Assembly: GCA_019421385.1 (NCBI GenBank)
Contig: JAHZFK010000006.1
Span: 24,965-88,964 of the forward strand
DNA from: Clostridiales bacterium
GTDB taxonomy: Bacteria; Bacillota; Clostridia; Oscillospirales; Butyricicoccaceae
Direction: 5' to 3'
Length of the DNA stretch: 64,000 nucleotides
The notes below the pieces were generated by a model. The model had not been told where the DNA came from. It was given only the letters and a program-made list of their open reading frames with translations, and searched no databases. Positions within the stretch are counted from its first letter, which is position 1, and every line of letters starts with the position of its first letter. Of the stretch, positions 1 through 8,291 are shown piece after piece. A program made the translations under genes and the position numbers.

Positions 1-899
1 ACTTCGGGCATGGTGTCCGCGAGTGCGGAAATCGGCTGCGGGGTACGGATACCGGCCACAACGTCCTCGCCCTGTGCGTTCATCAGGAATTCGCCGTACA
101 GCTTCTTTTCGCCGGTTGCCGGGTTGCGGGTGAAGGCAACGCCCGTGCCGGAGGTATCGCCCATATTGCCGAATACCATGGACTGTACGTTTACTGCGGT
201 ACCCCACGAGTGCGGGATATCGTTCATGCGGCGGTAAGTGTTCGCACGCGGGTTATCCCACGAACGGAATACCGCGCGAACTGCTTCCATCAGCTGCTTC
301 TTGGGGTCCTGCGGGAAGTCCTCGCCGAGGGACTTCTTATAGTGATCCTTGAACAGGACGATCAGCTCGCTCATATCGTCTGCGTCCAGCTCGTTGTCCA
401 GCTTGACGCCCTTCTTCTCCTTGACCTGGTCGATAAAGGTCTCAAAGGTGGACTTGGGCAGCTCCATAACGACGTCCGAGAACATCTGGATGAAGCGGCG
501 GTAAGAGTCACGCGCAAAGCGCGGGTTATTGGTCAGTTTTGCGACTGCGTCGCAGATCTCATCGTTCATGCCGAGGTTCAGGATGGTATCCATCATGCCG
601 GGCATGGAAGCGCGTGCGCCCGAACGAACCGAAACCAAAAGGGGCTTCTCCGGATCGCCCAGCGTCTTTCCGGTGACCTTTTCCAATTTATCGAGGTACT
701 CAAGGATCTGATCCTGAATATCCGGATAGATCGTCTTGCCGTCCTCATAATACCGGGTGCAGGCCTCGGTGGTGATGGTAAAGCCCTGCGGTACGGGCAT
801 GCCGAGTCCGGTCATTTCGGCCAGATTCGCGCCCTTGCCGCCAAGCAGCTCACGCATTTTTCCGTTGCCTTCCGGGAACATGTAAACGTACTTCTTCAT
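1..899 (-). CDS. ppdK: Pyruvate, phosphate dikinase, N-terminal part (runs off the window)
   Basis: Interconverts pyruvate + ATP + Pi and PEP + AMP + PPi in the cytoplasm; in anaerobes it commonly serves glycolysis. About 299 codons are visible, starting at the ATG at 899 (MKKYVYMFPEGNG) behind GGAGGAAA. The N-terminal nucleotide-binding domain is clear: GGKGANLAEMTGLGMPVPQG near residues 20-40, and further in the family signature VRSGARASMPGMMDTILNLG, followed by FTRNPATGEKKLYGEF. The phospho-histidine and PEP-binding domains lie outside the window. The gene is preceded by a 246-bp gap holding two promoter candidates. Confidence 0.96.
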   Translation of the reverse strand, partial: MKKYVYMFPEGNGKMRELLGGKGANLAEMTGLGMPVPQGFTITTEACTRYYEDGKTIYPDIQDQILEYLDKLEKVTGKTLGDPEKPLLVSVRSGARASMPGMMDTILNLGMNDEICDAVAKLTNNPRFARDSYRRFIQMFSDVVMELPKSTFETFIDQVKEKKGVKLDNELDADDMSELIVLFKDHYKKSLGEDFPQDPKKQLMEAVRAVFRSWDNPRANTYRRMNDIPHSWGTAVNVQSMVFGNMGDTSGTGVAFTRNPATGEKKLYGEFLMNAQGEDVVAGIRTPQPISALADTMPE

Positions 900-960
900 T
901 TGGGTCTTTTCCTCCATTTCGTTTGGTGCTCTCTTAAACACACTTCAATCACGCAAGAAT

Positions 961-971
961 ATTATAGCATG
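961..971 (-). promoter_or_regulatory. Extended -10 promoter for ppdK
   Basis: On the minus strand the sequence reads ATGCTATAAT, a perfect -10 with a TGn extension, about 62 nt upstream of the ppdK start codon. No convincing -35 lies 17 nt upstream, which fits an extended -10 promoter. The same 10-mer occurs before uppP and rpsH. Confidence 0.6.
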
Positions 972-1082
972 TAGAATGCTTCGTGTTCCATTGTGGAAAT
1001 TCACCGATTTGCTCTTCACTTCTTGTGCAGATTGCTGGATTTTATTGCTATTTCCGCAAAAACAAGGAGATTGCACTTGTAC

Positions 1083-1110
1083 ATTTTATCATTTCTTTCG
1101 CATTATTCAA
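1083..1110 (-). promoter_or_regulatory. Second, upstream promoter candidate for ppdK
   Basis: Minus strand: TTGAAT (1105-1110), 16-nt spacer, TAAAAT (1083-1088) preceded by TGA, again a TGn extension. It would give a leader of about 175 nt. It lies only about 40 bp beyond the protease stop codon, in an AT-rich stretch. Confidence 0.4.
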
Positions 1111-1145
1111 CAAAAAAATTAAAATTTTTATCATATATCGCACTT

Positions 1146-2828
1146 TTAGCGCGCTTTTTGTGAAATCAAACGAAATGCCGGGATGCATTCACAGAATGCA
1201 GCAATATGCACAAATTCCTGCAAAAAAGAATCGGCGGCCTGTACAAGACCGCCGATTGGCTGCGAGGAGATACCGGACACACAGATGCCCAGCGCCTCTT
1301 CACCGCGATATGTGGTTTCTACCATTTTGACCGACAGCAGATACCCCGCCGAGGAGGTGAACACGCCGTCCGAGAACTGATAGAAGGTATTTTGATTGAG
1401 TGCTGCATAGTATTGCAGCAGCTGCCTGCCGTCCTCATTCAGGTCGGACAGGCGGTAATAGAAATACGTCGTGCCGCGATCCTTGATGCTGCCCAGCAGC
1501 GGCACACCGGTGACCGCGCCGAAGTCCGGCACCGGATACAGCTTTTCATAGCAGTTCGAGGCATCCGGCCGATGCGTGTTGGTGTAAACCGCCGGGCTGA
1601 CCGCTGTGCTGCCCTCCAGCGTTTCCAAAACCGAAATCGGCACCGAATACGAGGGCGTACCGTTGTCGCGGCTGCTGACTGTCACGCCGACCAGACGGCC
1701 CTGCGCATCTACCAGCGCGCCGCCTGAATTGCCGCTGATGACCGACGCGGTCGATTCGATCAGCGTCGTCAAATATTCGTCGCTTCGCGGGTTTGTCACC
1801 ACGCCGGAGGTCACCTTTGCGCTGCCGCCGCCGGGATAGCCGAGCGCATACACGGTATCCCCTGTCTGCACCTCGTTCGAGGTTTCCAGATAAGGCAGGC
1901 CACTGCCGACCACGCGAATATGCGAGATATCCGCCGTTGTGTCAATGTCGTATATGGTGACCTCCCGCTTGGTGCCGTCCATCATTTCCGCGACCAGACG
2001 CTGCACTCCGTTTGCAACATGCCCGCAGGTGACCGCATCGCCGTTCGCACTGAGGAGCACGCCGCTGCCCATGCTGAGCACATTGCCGCGCGCATCATAA
2101 GAATACAGCTTGAATACCGCGGGCATACACCGCTCATAAATTTCGCTTGCCGTCAGTTCGGTCGATGCCGCGAGCGAGATCGTGCGCCGCAGGCTGGGGT
2201 CTGCCATGCGGGTGACGATGGCGGCGGCCTCGCTGCGTTTGATCGTGCTGGACGGCATAAACCGGCCTGCGCTGTCCGAACCGGTCAGCACACCGGCACG
2301 GTACAGCAGATAAACCGCATCCGCATAGGACGCGGACATGGATACGTCCGGAATTGCGCCGTCCTCAATGGTATTGATGGCGGTCAGTGCCTCCGCCGGC
2401 AGCGCTGCCGCCAGCACAGAGGCAAATACCGCGCGCGACGCGGGCTGTGTATAGTCCGAACGCGCGGCTTTCAGGATGCCGTTTTGCAGCGCATAGTCCA
2501 CATAGGTCTGGTACCACGGCGACGAGGACGCAAATTCCGCGCTGCCGGTGTGATAAATACTGTGCAGGCAGGCCGCCAGCTTGATCGCCTCTGCCACGGT
2601 CAGTGAGCTGTCCGGGGCGAAGCGGGTGGCGGACTGTCCGTTGATGAGACCGTATTCATAGGCCGCGCGCACATTATCCGCATACCACGCATCCTCCGAC
2701 ACGTCGGTAAACTGTCCCGGCGTATACGTTGTCTGCGCGGTAAAATTTTCATAGCCTGCAAAAGCGCTCGGCAGCAGCCCCAACATAAGTGCGACTGCCA
2801 GCAGCAGGCTGCATATTCTTTTCTTCAC
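1146..2828 (-). CDS. Secreted SLH-domain trypsin-like serine protease
   Basis: 560 aa, starting at GTG 2828 behind GGAGGGAATAGCA; the in-frame extension further upstream lacks a better site. A signal peptide (KKRICSLLLAVALMLGLLPSAFA, first 25 residues) is followed by about three S-layer-homology repeats (FTDVSEDAWYADNVRAAYEY, SPWYQTYVDYALQNGILKAA, IPDVSMSASYADAVYLLYRA), which bind cell-wall polymers. Then comes an HtrA/trypsin-like domain with VTCGHV (catalytic His), TADISHIRV (Asp region) and SGNSGGALVD (catalytic Ser). It probably acts on the cell surface; its substrate is unknown. The last roughly 30 codons lie beyond an intrinsic terminator, so the true C-terminus is doubtful: a lost stop, a frameshift or a non-stop mRNA are all possible. 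Confidence 0.88.
   Translation of the reverse strand: MKKRICSLLLAVALMLGLLPSAFAGYENFTAQTTYTPGQFTDVSEDAWYADNVRAAYEYGLINGQSATRFAPDSSLTVAEAIKLAACLHSIYHTGSAEFASSSPWYQTYVDYALQNGILKAARSDYTQPASRAVFASVLAAALPAEALTAINTIEDGAIPDVSMSASYADAVYLLYRAGVLTGSDSAGRFMPSSTIKRSEAAAIVTRMADPSLRRTISLAASTELTASEIYERCMPAVFKLYSYDARGNVLSMGSGVLLSANGDAVTCGHVANGVQRLVAEMMDGTKREVTIYDIDTTADISHIRVVGSGLPYLETSNEVQTGDTVYALGYPGGGSAKVTSGVVTNPRSDEYLTTLIESTASVISGNSGGALVDAQGRLVGVTVSSRDNGTPSYSVPISVLETLEGSTAVSPAVYTNTHRPDASNCYEKLYPVPDFGAVTGVPLLGSIKDRGTTYFYYRLSDLNEDGRQLLQYYAALNQNTFYQFSDGVFTSSAGYLLSVKMVETTYRGEEALGICVSGISSQPIGGLVQAADSFLQEFVHIAAFCECIPAFRLISQKAR
1222..1257 (-). terminator. Intrinsic terminator overlapping the 3' end of the protease ORF
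   Basis: Minus strand: AATCGGCGG stem (1249-1257), short loop, CCGCCGATT (1229-1237), then CTTTTTT (1222-1228). The stem has nine perfect pairs followed by a U-run, a textbook intrinsic terminator. It lies inside the upstream reading frame, whose stop codon is about 75 nt further on at 1146. Confidence 0.7.
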
Positions 2829-2942
2829 TGCTATTCCCTCCGATTTCGGGCTGAATCCCGGCAGCTGGGCGCAAACCACAACTGCCTTCTTCCAGTATAG
2901 CCCCGAAGGCCTGTCGGTTTGGTGAACAATCTGTGACGTTTT

Positions 2943-3452
2943 TTACTTTTCCGCTCGATACGCTGCGACAATTTCCCCGATGTGCATGGTGTGGTAATCC
3001 TTATCGCCGTACCACTTGTCGAGCGTCTCCTGCTGGAGGATATCCTCGGGTGCGATATCGCTCTTGCAGCGCTTGCGGCAAACCAGCACCAGCTCCGCCT
3101 CGGCAAAAGCCGGCTGGCCCTCTACCATGACCGGCGTCAGGCCGCTGTCATGCATCTTATCCATGTCCCGGCCGGACTTGGTGCCCAGCAGGTTGAGCGC
3201 GTCGCGGTGGCCGTCCTGTAAAAAAGACAGGGTATAATACTCAGAGTTATCAACAAACTCCTTGGTATAACGGCTGTGGCGGATATAGCAGGTTGCCGAC
3301 GGCTTGCCCCAAATCACGCCCACGCCGCCCCAGCTGGCGGTCATGGTGTTCCACTTCTGCTCCGTACCCGCGGAAATCAGCATCCACTGCTTGCCGATGA
3401 GGTCAAACGGGTTAAAAGACTGTTCCGCAATGTTGATTTTCGTAAAAGACAT
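2943..3452 (-). CDS. Flavin reductase-like FMN-binding protein
   Basis: 169 aa, starting at ATG 3452 behind AAGGAGGAATCCCT. It resembles the flavoredoxin/flavin-reductase-like family: a split-barrel FMN-binding fold with an N-terminal WMLISAGTEQKWNTMTASWG and a central YIRHSRYTKEFVDNSEYYTLSF, both typical of these proteins. Members bind FMN and pass electrons, often in anaerobic metabolism; the partner here is unknown. It lies 20 nt downstream of ftsK on the same strand and may be co-transcribed with it, but no functional link is evident. Confidence 0.85.
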   Translation of the reverse strand: MSFTKINIAEQSFNPFDLIGKQWMLISAGTEQKWNTMTASWGGVGVIWGKPSATCYIRHSRYTKEFVDNSEYYTLSFLQDGHRDALNLLGTKSGRDMDKMHDSGLTPVMVEGQPAFAEAELVLVCRKRCKSDIAPEDILQQETLDKWYGDKDYHTMHIGEIVAAYRAEK

Positions 3453-3472
3453 AGGGATTCCTCCTTACATGG

Positions 3473-5995
3473 TTATGGGATATCATGCCGCCGCATCTTC
3501 ATTTCCTGCCACTCATCCCGAGTGATCAGGATTTGCCGCGGCTTGGAGCCTTCCGACGGCCCGATGATGCCGCGTTCCTCGATCTGGTCGATGATGCGTG
3601 CGGCGCGCGCATAGCCCAGCTTGAGCCGACGCTGCAACATGGACGTGGACGCCTGACGGCAGTCCATAATGACGTCGATCGCTTCCTCGATCATCTCGTC
3701 CTCGTCGCCGCCTGCGTCACCGGACGCGCCGCCGCCCTTACTGTCCACCTGCTCGGCCTGCCGTTCGATATGCTCGAGGATCTCCTCATTATATTCGGCA
3801 GTGCTTGTCTGCTTGATATGCGCGATGACCGATTCGATCTCATCGGACGAAATAAAGCAGCCCTGTACGCGGGTGGGTTTGCCCTCGCCCAGCGGCGCAT
3901 ACAGCATATCGCCCTTGCCGATCAGCTTTTCCGCGCCGGTCGTGTCCAGAATGATGCGCGACTCGATCTGGCTTGCCACCGCAAACGCAATGCGGGACGG
4001 GATATTCGCTTTCATAATGCCGGTGATAACGTCGGCCGAAGGACGCTGGGTCGCAACGACCAGATGCATACCCGCGGCACGCGCCTTCTGCGCGATACGG
4101 CAAATCGAGGTTTCGACCTCCTTGGCGGCGACCATCATCAGATCGGCCAACTCGTCAATGACAATGACGATCTGCGGCAGCACCTGATACTGTTCGGGTG
4201 CGGCGCTCTCCTCGGCTTCTGCCTTGGCGCGCTCTGCGCGCATCAGGTCGTTATACCCGACCAGATTGCGCACCTGATGGTCGGCAAATAGCTTATAGCG
4301 GCGCTCCATCTCGCCCACCGCCCAGTTGAGTGCGCCCGCCGCCTTTTTCGGGTCGGTCACGACCGGAATAAGCAGATGCGGAATGCCGTTATAGTTGCCC
4401 AGCTCAACCATTTTGGGGTCAACCATGATCAGGCGCACCTCTTCGGGCGTGGACTTATACAACAGTGAAATGAGCATCGAGTTGATGCACACGGATTTAC
4501 CCGAACCAGTGGTACCGGCGATCAGCATATGCGGCATCTTCGCAATGTCCCCGATGACCGGCTTGCCGGTGATGTCCTTGCCGACGGCAAAGGACAGGCG
4601 GCTGCGCGCGTTGGTGAACGCGGGTGACGAAATACACTCGCGGATGAACACGGTGTTGACTGTCTTGTTCGGCACCTCGATGCCAACCGCGATTTTATCC
4701 GGAATGGGTGCGATACGCACATTTGCCGCGCCGAGCGACAGCGCAATATCGTCCGCCAGCGCGGTGATACGCGAGATTTTGATGCCGCGCGGGATGGTCA
4801 GCTCAAACCGCGTGACCGACGGGCCGCGCACAATGCCGATGATCTGTGCGTCGATATTGAACGACTCAAGCGTGTCGATCAGGCACTCGGAATTTTCTTT
4901 CAGCTCAGCTTCCGCGCCCGCGACCGAGGTATGCTTGCCCTTGGCGAGCAACTCGATCGGCGGATAATCGTACACCGGCATGGGCGCTTTCTGGTTCTCG
5001 TCCATCTGCTCGCTCAGTTCCGCCTGCTCGTCCTCGCTGATTTTCTCCGCCTTTTCCGGTTTTTCCGCTTTCTCCGGCTTGGGAGACGGCTCGACCGGCG
5101 TCTCCTCTTCCTCGCGGTTTTCCACCAGATCAAGGATGCTCACCTGCTCGCCCGTGGTTTCTTCCTTCAGCGAACGCAGATATTCGTCCGGTGCCATCGG
5201 CTTGCCGCCGTGCATCCGGCGTACCGGCGCATCCGGGTCCGCCCCCGGCTTGTCCTCGCCGGGCGGATCGGTGTCGATCGGAATGTCGATCTCCGCCTTG
5301 CGGCGGGCTGCACGGCGCTCCTCGCGCTTTTGCACATGCGCGCTGACCGCCTCATGCACATTGGGCAGCTTGGGCGGCGCTTCATAGCGCTCGCGCTCTT
5401 CCTCGTCCTCGTACTCGTATTCCGGCGGGCGGAACATCTCCAGCAGCGCCTGCGGCGTGATGCGGCAGGCGACCAGAATCGCCGTGACGGTCAGCACCAG
5501 CAGCACCAGCAGCGCCCCCGCCGAAGACACGGCCCACTCCAGCACGATATACAGGCCGCCCGCCAGCAAACCGCCGGACTTCTCCTCCATGCCGGTCGTC
5601 AGCAGGGCGAACAGGGTTTTCATCGAAAAATCATACTCGTTTGCACAGGCAAATGCATGCACAATACCGCCGAAAAACAACGGCAGAAGCGCAATGCTCA
5701 CGCCGCGCAGCCGCACCGGCCCCTTTTGCCGCGCAAACAGCAGCCCCGCCAGCGCCAGCAGCGCAAACGGCAACAGGTATGCGCCTTTGCCGATCATCGC
5801 GCCGATGCCGCGGTGCAGCCATTCCAGCAGCACGCCGTCGATCGGCAAAATCGCCAGCAGGCACAAAAGCCCGAGCACGCCCCAGATAGCGCCCCATGTG
5901 GCGCGGGACAGGACAGGCTCCGGCTCGGGCGCACGCCGCGCAGTGCCTTTCCCGCGCGACGAAGTTTTTTTGGTTGTGGTTTTCTTTGCAGCCAA
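3473..5995 (-). CDS. ftsK: DNA translocase FtsK/SpoIIIE
   Basis: 840 aa. Start is TTG at 5995 (frame reads TTG-GCT-GCA-AAG) behind GAGGGAAAAACACG; no ATG or GTG is better placed. A basic head ([16 protein letters not shown]) precedes about four membrane helices (residues 30-185), an acidic/proline linker (190-345), then the motor with Walker A GTTGSGKS (about 495-502) and Walker [13 protein letters not shown]. The C-terminal gamma winged helix, [20 protein letters not shown] onward, reads polar DNA motifs. It pumps chromosomal DNA through the division or sporulation septum. The basic head nearly matches a stretch of the GpmI tail in this window. Confidence 0.97.
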   Translation of the reverse strand: MAAKKTTTKKTSSRGKGTARRAPEPEPVLSRATWGAIWGVLGLLCLLAILPIDGVLLEWLHRGIGAMIGKGAYLLPFALLALAGLLFARQKGPVRLRGVSIALLPLFFGGIVHAFACANEYDFSMKTLFALLTTGMEEKSGGLLAGGLYIVLEWAVSSAGALLVLLVLTVTAILVACRITPQALLEMFRPPEYEYEDEEERERYEAPPKLPNVHEAVSAHVQKREERRAARRKAEIDIPIDTDPPGEDKPGADPDAPVRRMHGGKPMAPDEYLRSLKEETTGEQVSILDLVENREEEETPVEPSPKPEKAEKPEKAEKISEDEQAELSEQMDENQKAPMPVYDYPPIELLAKGKHTSVAGAEAELKENSECLIDTLESFNIDAQIIGIVRGPSVTRFELTIPRGIKISRITALADDIALSLGAANVRIAPIPDKIAVGIEVPNKTVNTVFIRECISSPAFTNARSRLSFAVGKDITGKPVIGDIAKMPHMLIAGTTGSGKSVCINSMLISLLYKSTPEEVRLIMVDPKMVELGNYNGIPHLLIPVVTDPKKAAGALNWAVGEMERRYKLFADHQVRNLVGYNDLMRAERAKAEAEESAAPEQYQVLPQIVIVIDELADLMMVAAKEVETSICRIAQKARAAGMHLVVATQRPSADVITGIMKANIPSRIAFAVASQIESRIILDTTGAEKLIGKGDMLYAPLGEGKPTRVQGCFISSDEIESVIAHIKQTSTAEYNEEILEHIERQAEQVDSKGGGASGDAGGDEDEMIEEAIDVIMDCRQASTSMLQRRLKLGYARAARIIDQIEERGIIGPSEGSKPRQILITRDEWQEMKMRRHDIP

Positions 5996-6082
5996 CGTGT
6001 TTTTCCCTCGCTTTATTTGCTTTCCCGCGCGGCACGGCGCGCGGCTTGCACCAGCAGACAGCCGGTGCTTTTCGGTTCAGTA

Positions 6083-6112
6083 CGAAGAAAAGTCCCGTTA
6101 TCCGGAACTTTT
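6083..6112 (-). terminator. Terminator downstream of uppP
   Basis: Minus strand: AAAAGTTCCG (6103-6112), loop GATAA, CGGGACTTTT (6088-6097), then CTTCG. The ten-pair stem contains one G-U pair and ends in four U. It lies about 35 nt after the uppP stop and separates uppP from ftsK. A second small stem (TGCGG/CCGCA, 6122-6141) precedes it. Confidence 0.65.
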
Positions 6113-6147
6113 CCCAACCGCTGCGGCATAGGCATCCGCAAGCGGCA

Positions 6148-6981
6148 TCATATCATTTTTATCAGGCTTACCACAATGGTGATGGTACCGATCAGGGTGC
6201 AGTACACCACGAACGGACGGAAGTTGCCGCGCTTGGAAACAAAGCGCACCATGCGGATGGCCGCAAGGCCGGACAGCATCGCCGCCAGAATACCGACCAG
6301 ATAGCAGGCGATGGATGCGTCGCCCATGGCTGCCGCCGGGTCCTTGAACACATCGACCAGCTCCAGAATGTTCGCGCCCAGAATGACCGGCAGGGACATG
6401 ATGAACGAGAAGCGCACGGCAAAATCACGCGAAAAGCCGCGGAACAAACCGGTGCAGATGGTGGTGCCCGAACGGGACAGGCCGGGCAGAACGGCAAAGC
6501 ACTGGCCGATGCCGACGATCAGCGCATCCAGCCAGGTGGCGTTTTCCTCGGTCTTGTGCTTTTTCGGCGCCTTTTCCGACAGGAACAGCACCGCCGCCGT
6601 CACCAGCAGCAGCATGCCGACCAGCAGCGGAGAGGAAAACGCCTCTTCCAGCGTGCTCTTGATCGGCAGGATCGCAAACATCGGCACGATGGTCAGCAGC
6701 AGCATGACGATAAACCGACGGTACGGATGGCCGTTGATCTTGAAGCCGTCATGAATCCAGCCAAAAAACTCGACAAACAGCTCCTTGATGTCCTTCCAGA
6801 ACGCAACAATGACGCTCAGCAGCGTGCCGAAGTGCAGCAGGACGTTGAACAGCATATAGTTGGTCTCCACGCCGTCCCCGAACAGCGTCTGCACCAGCAC
6901 CAGATGACCGGATGACGACACCGGCAGAAACTCGGTCAGGCCCTGCACCAGTCCTTGCACAATCGCAAACCATAAACTCAT
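6148..6981 (-). CDS. uppP: Undecaprenyl-diphosphatase UppP/BacA
   Basis: 277 aa, the usual length. Start ATG 6981 (MSLWFAIVQGLVQ), 8 nt after AAGGAGA. An integral membrane protein that dephosphorylates undecaprenyl diphosphate so that the lipid carrier can be reused for peptidoglycan; it confers basal bacitracin resistance. The catalytic signatures are present: GLTEFLPVSSSGHLVL near residue 15 and LPGLSRSGTT near residue 155. Seven or more hydrophobic helices are visible. It stands alone between an extended -10 promoter and its own terminator. Confidence 0.97.
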   Translation of the reverse strand: MSLWFAIVQGLVQGLTEFLPVSSSGHLVLVQTLFGDGVETNYMLFNVLLHFGTLLSVIVAFWKDIKELFVEFFGWIHDGFKINGHPYRRFIVMLLLTIVPMFAILPIKSTLEEAFSSPLLVGMLLLVTAAVLFLSEKAPKKHKTEENATWLDALIVGIGQCFAVLPGLSRSGTTICTGLFRGFSRDFAVRFSFIMSLPVILGANILELVDVFKDPAAAMGDASIACYLVGILAAMLSGLAAIRMVRFVSKRGNFRPFVVYCTLIGTITIVVSLIKMI

Positions 6982-7025
6982 TAGATATGTCTCCTTTTGA
7001 TGGGGCAAATATTACATACGAAATT

Positions 7026-7036
7026 ATTATAGCATA
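7026..7036 (-). promoter_or_regulatory. Extended -10 promoter for uppP
   Basis: Minus strand: ATATGCTATAATAAT, a consensus -10 with TGn extension, about 45 nt upstream of the uppP start. The -35 region (GGTATC) is poor. It matches the 10-mer ATGCTATAAT also found before ppdK and rpsH. Confidence 0.6.
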
Positions 7037-7087
7037 TCTGCGCGCAGGATACCACCTTTTTCCGCAAAAATGCCATGTTTCGCACGT

Positions 7088-7909
7088 TTATCCGTTCTCT
7101 GCCAAAATGCGGTCGATCGCAGCTGCCACGCCGTCCTCGGCATTGGTCAGCGTCTGCCGTTTGCAGATCGCCTTGACCGCGTCGTTGGCGTTACCCATGG
7201 CGATCGGCAGCCCGACCGCACGCAGCATTTCCAAATCGTTTTCACTGTCCCCGATCGCTGCGGCGTGCGACAGGTCGGTGCCCAGCTCGCGGCACAACAT
7301 GCCCAGTGCATTGCCTTTATCCGCCGCAGGCGTGACCACTTCGATATTATCCGCCGCCGAGCTCATCACGCGCACGCCCGGAATCTGCCGGATCTGATTG
7401 CGCACCATGCTCAGCGTGACCTGGTCATTGCTGCGGGCGAAAATCTTATCGACTGAAACATGCCCGTCCGCGATATATTCCGCGATCGAAGGCACGACCT
7501 GCTTGACCGCGAGATAGCCCTCGTTGGATTTGTATTTGCCGAACTCCATTTCGTCATACGGCGTGATGAGCAGCGTTTCACCTACATAGACCATAACGGT
7601 CAGGCCGATGCGCTCCACCGCCGCAGCTGCGCGCACCGCGTCCTCCCACGGCATGGACATGCGCATTGTGCACCGTCCGGTCGACACGCGCGAAATGGAC
7701 GCGCCGCCCGCCGTCACCATCAGATCGTCCGCCTGCATCTGCACGGCAAAATCGCGCGCCTCCCCACAGATGCGCCCGGTCGAAATCACGACATGCACGC
7801 CCGCCTCCCGCGCGCGACGCACGGCGTCGATCGTCGCCGCAGACACCGTATTATCCGGTGTAAGCGCCGTTCCGTCCAGATCGAGCGCGATCAGTTTGAT
7901 ATTCTGCAT
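7088..7909 (-). CDS. Cof-type HAD-superfamily sugar-phosphatase-like hydrolase
   Basis: 273 aa, start ATG 7909 (MQNIKLIALDLDGTALTPDN) behind AGGGGGAAACAGAAAC. HAD motif I is DLDGT near residue 9 (the first Asp is the nucleophile), motif II is VVISTGR, and motif IV is GDSENDLEML near residue 220. The cap between motifs II and III is the Cof/IIB type, so the substrate is probably a phosphorylated sugar or cofactor such as FMN or PLP; it cannot be fixed from sequence. It has its own promoter and is transcribed divergently from the adjacent phage module. Confidence 0.93.
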   Translation of the reverse strand: MQNIKLIALDLDGTALTPDNTVSAATIDAVRRAREAGVHVVISTGRICGEARDFAVQMQADDLMVTAGGASISRVSTGRCTMRMSMPWEDAVRAAAAVERIGLTVMVYVGETLLITPYDEMEFGKYKSNEGYLAVKQVVPSIAEYIADGHVSVDKIFARSNDQVTLSMVRNQIRQIPGVRVMSSAADNIEVVTPAADKGNALGMLCRELGTDLSHAAAIGDSENDLEMLRAVGLPIAMGNANDAVKAICKRQTLTNAEDGVAAAIDRILAENG

Positions 7910-7946
7910 GTTTCTGTTTCCCCCTGTATATTCCCATTTCCTATTC

Positions 7947-7975
7947 AGGATACCGCAGCAGGCAATAAATTGCAA
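7947..7975 (-). promoter_or_regulatory. SigA-type promoter for the HAD hydrolase
   Basis: Minus strand: TTGCAA (7970-7975), 17-nt spacer, TATCCT (7947-7952), about 37 nt upstream of the start codon. It is back-to-back with the plus-strand promoter of the phage module about 30 bp away. Confidence 0.45.
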
Positions 7976-8001
7976 GCCCGAAAAGGGTCAAACATTTGTT
8001 C

Positions 8002-8030
8002 TTGTTTTTCTCCCCTTTCTCGGCTATTCT
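8002..8030 (+). promoter_or_regulatory. Promoter of the phage structural module
   Basis: Plus strand: TTGTTT (8002-8007), 17-nt spacer that is C/T-rich, TATTCT (8025-8030). This is 52 nt before the GTG of the first gene and is the only plausible plus-strand promoter in the 170-bp gap. No operator-like dyad or repressor gene is nearby. Confidence 0.4.
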
Positions 8031-8081
8031 TTGACTCACGGGAAGACAAGCAAATCCACCCTGAAAGGAGATGATGCCATT

Positions 8082-8291
8082 GTGCCGAGAAAAAAACAGC
8101 CGGACGACCTGATCCGGATTCTGTACGACATCGCGGACGACGCGGATGCGCCGGCGAACAGCCGCCTGAGCGCGATCAAGGAGATCCTCGACCGGACGGT
8201 CGGCAAGGGCGCGATGCTGGGCGGCGAGGAACAAGAGCCCGCGCCGGTCGAAATCGTGTTTCGGATCGTGGACGATACGAATTCCCCGTGA
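8082..8291 (+). CDS. Phage terminase small subunit-like protein
   Basis: 69 aa, starting at GTG 8082 (PRKKQPDDLIRILYDIADDA) after AAGGAGATGATGCCATT; the two ATGs within that spacer are out of frame. The short helical protein contains NSRLSAIKEILDRTVGKG, which resembles the helical segment of many small terminases that recognise phage DNA and recruit the large subunit. Its stop overlaps the start of the large terminase (GTGA). Assigned mainly by position and this segment; it is shorter than most small terminases, so a cofactor role is possible. Confidence 0.6.
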   Translation: MPRKKQPDDLIRILYDIADDADAPANSRLSAIKEILDRTVGKGAMLGGEEQEPAPVEIVFRIVDDTNSP

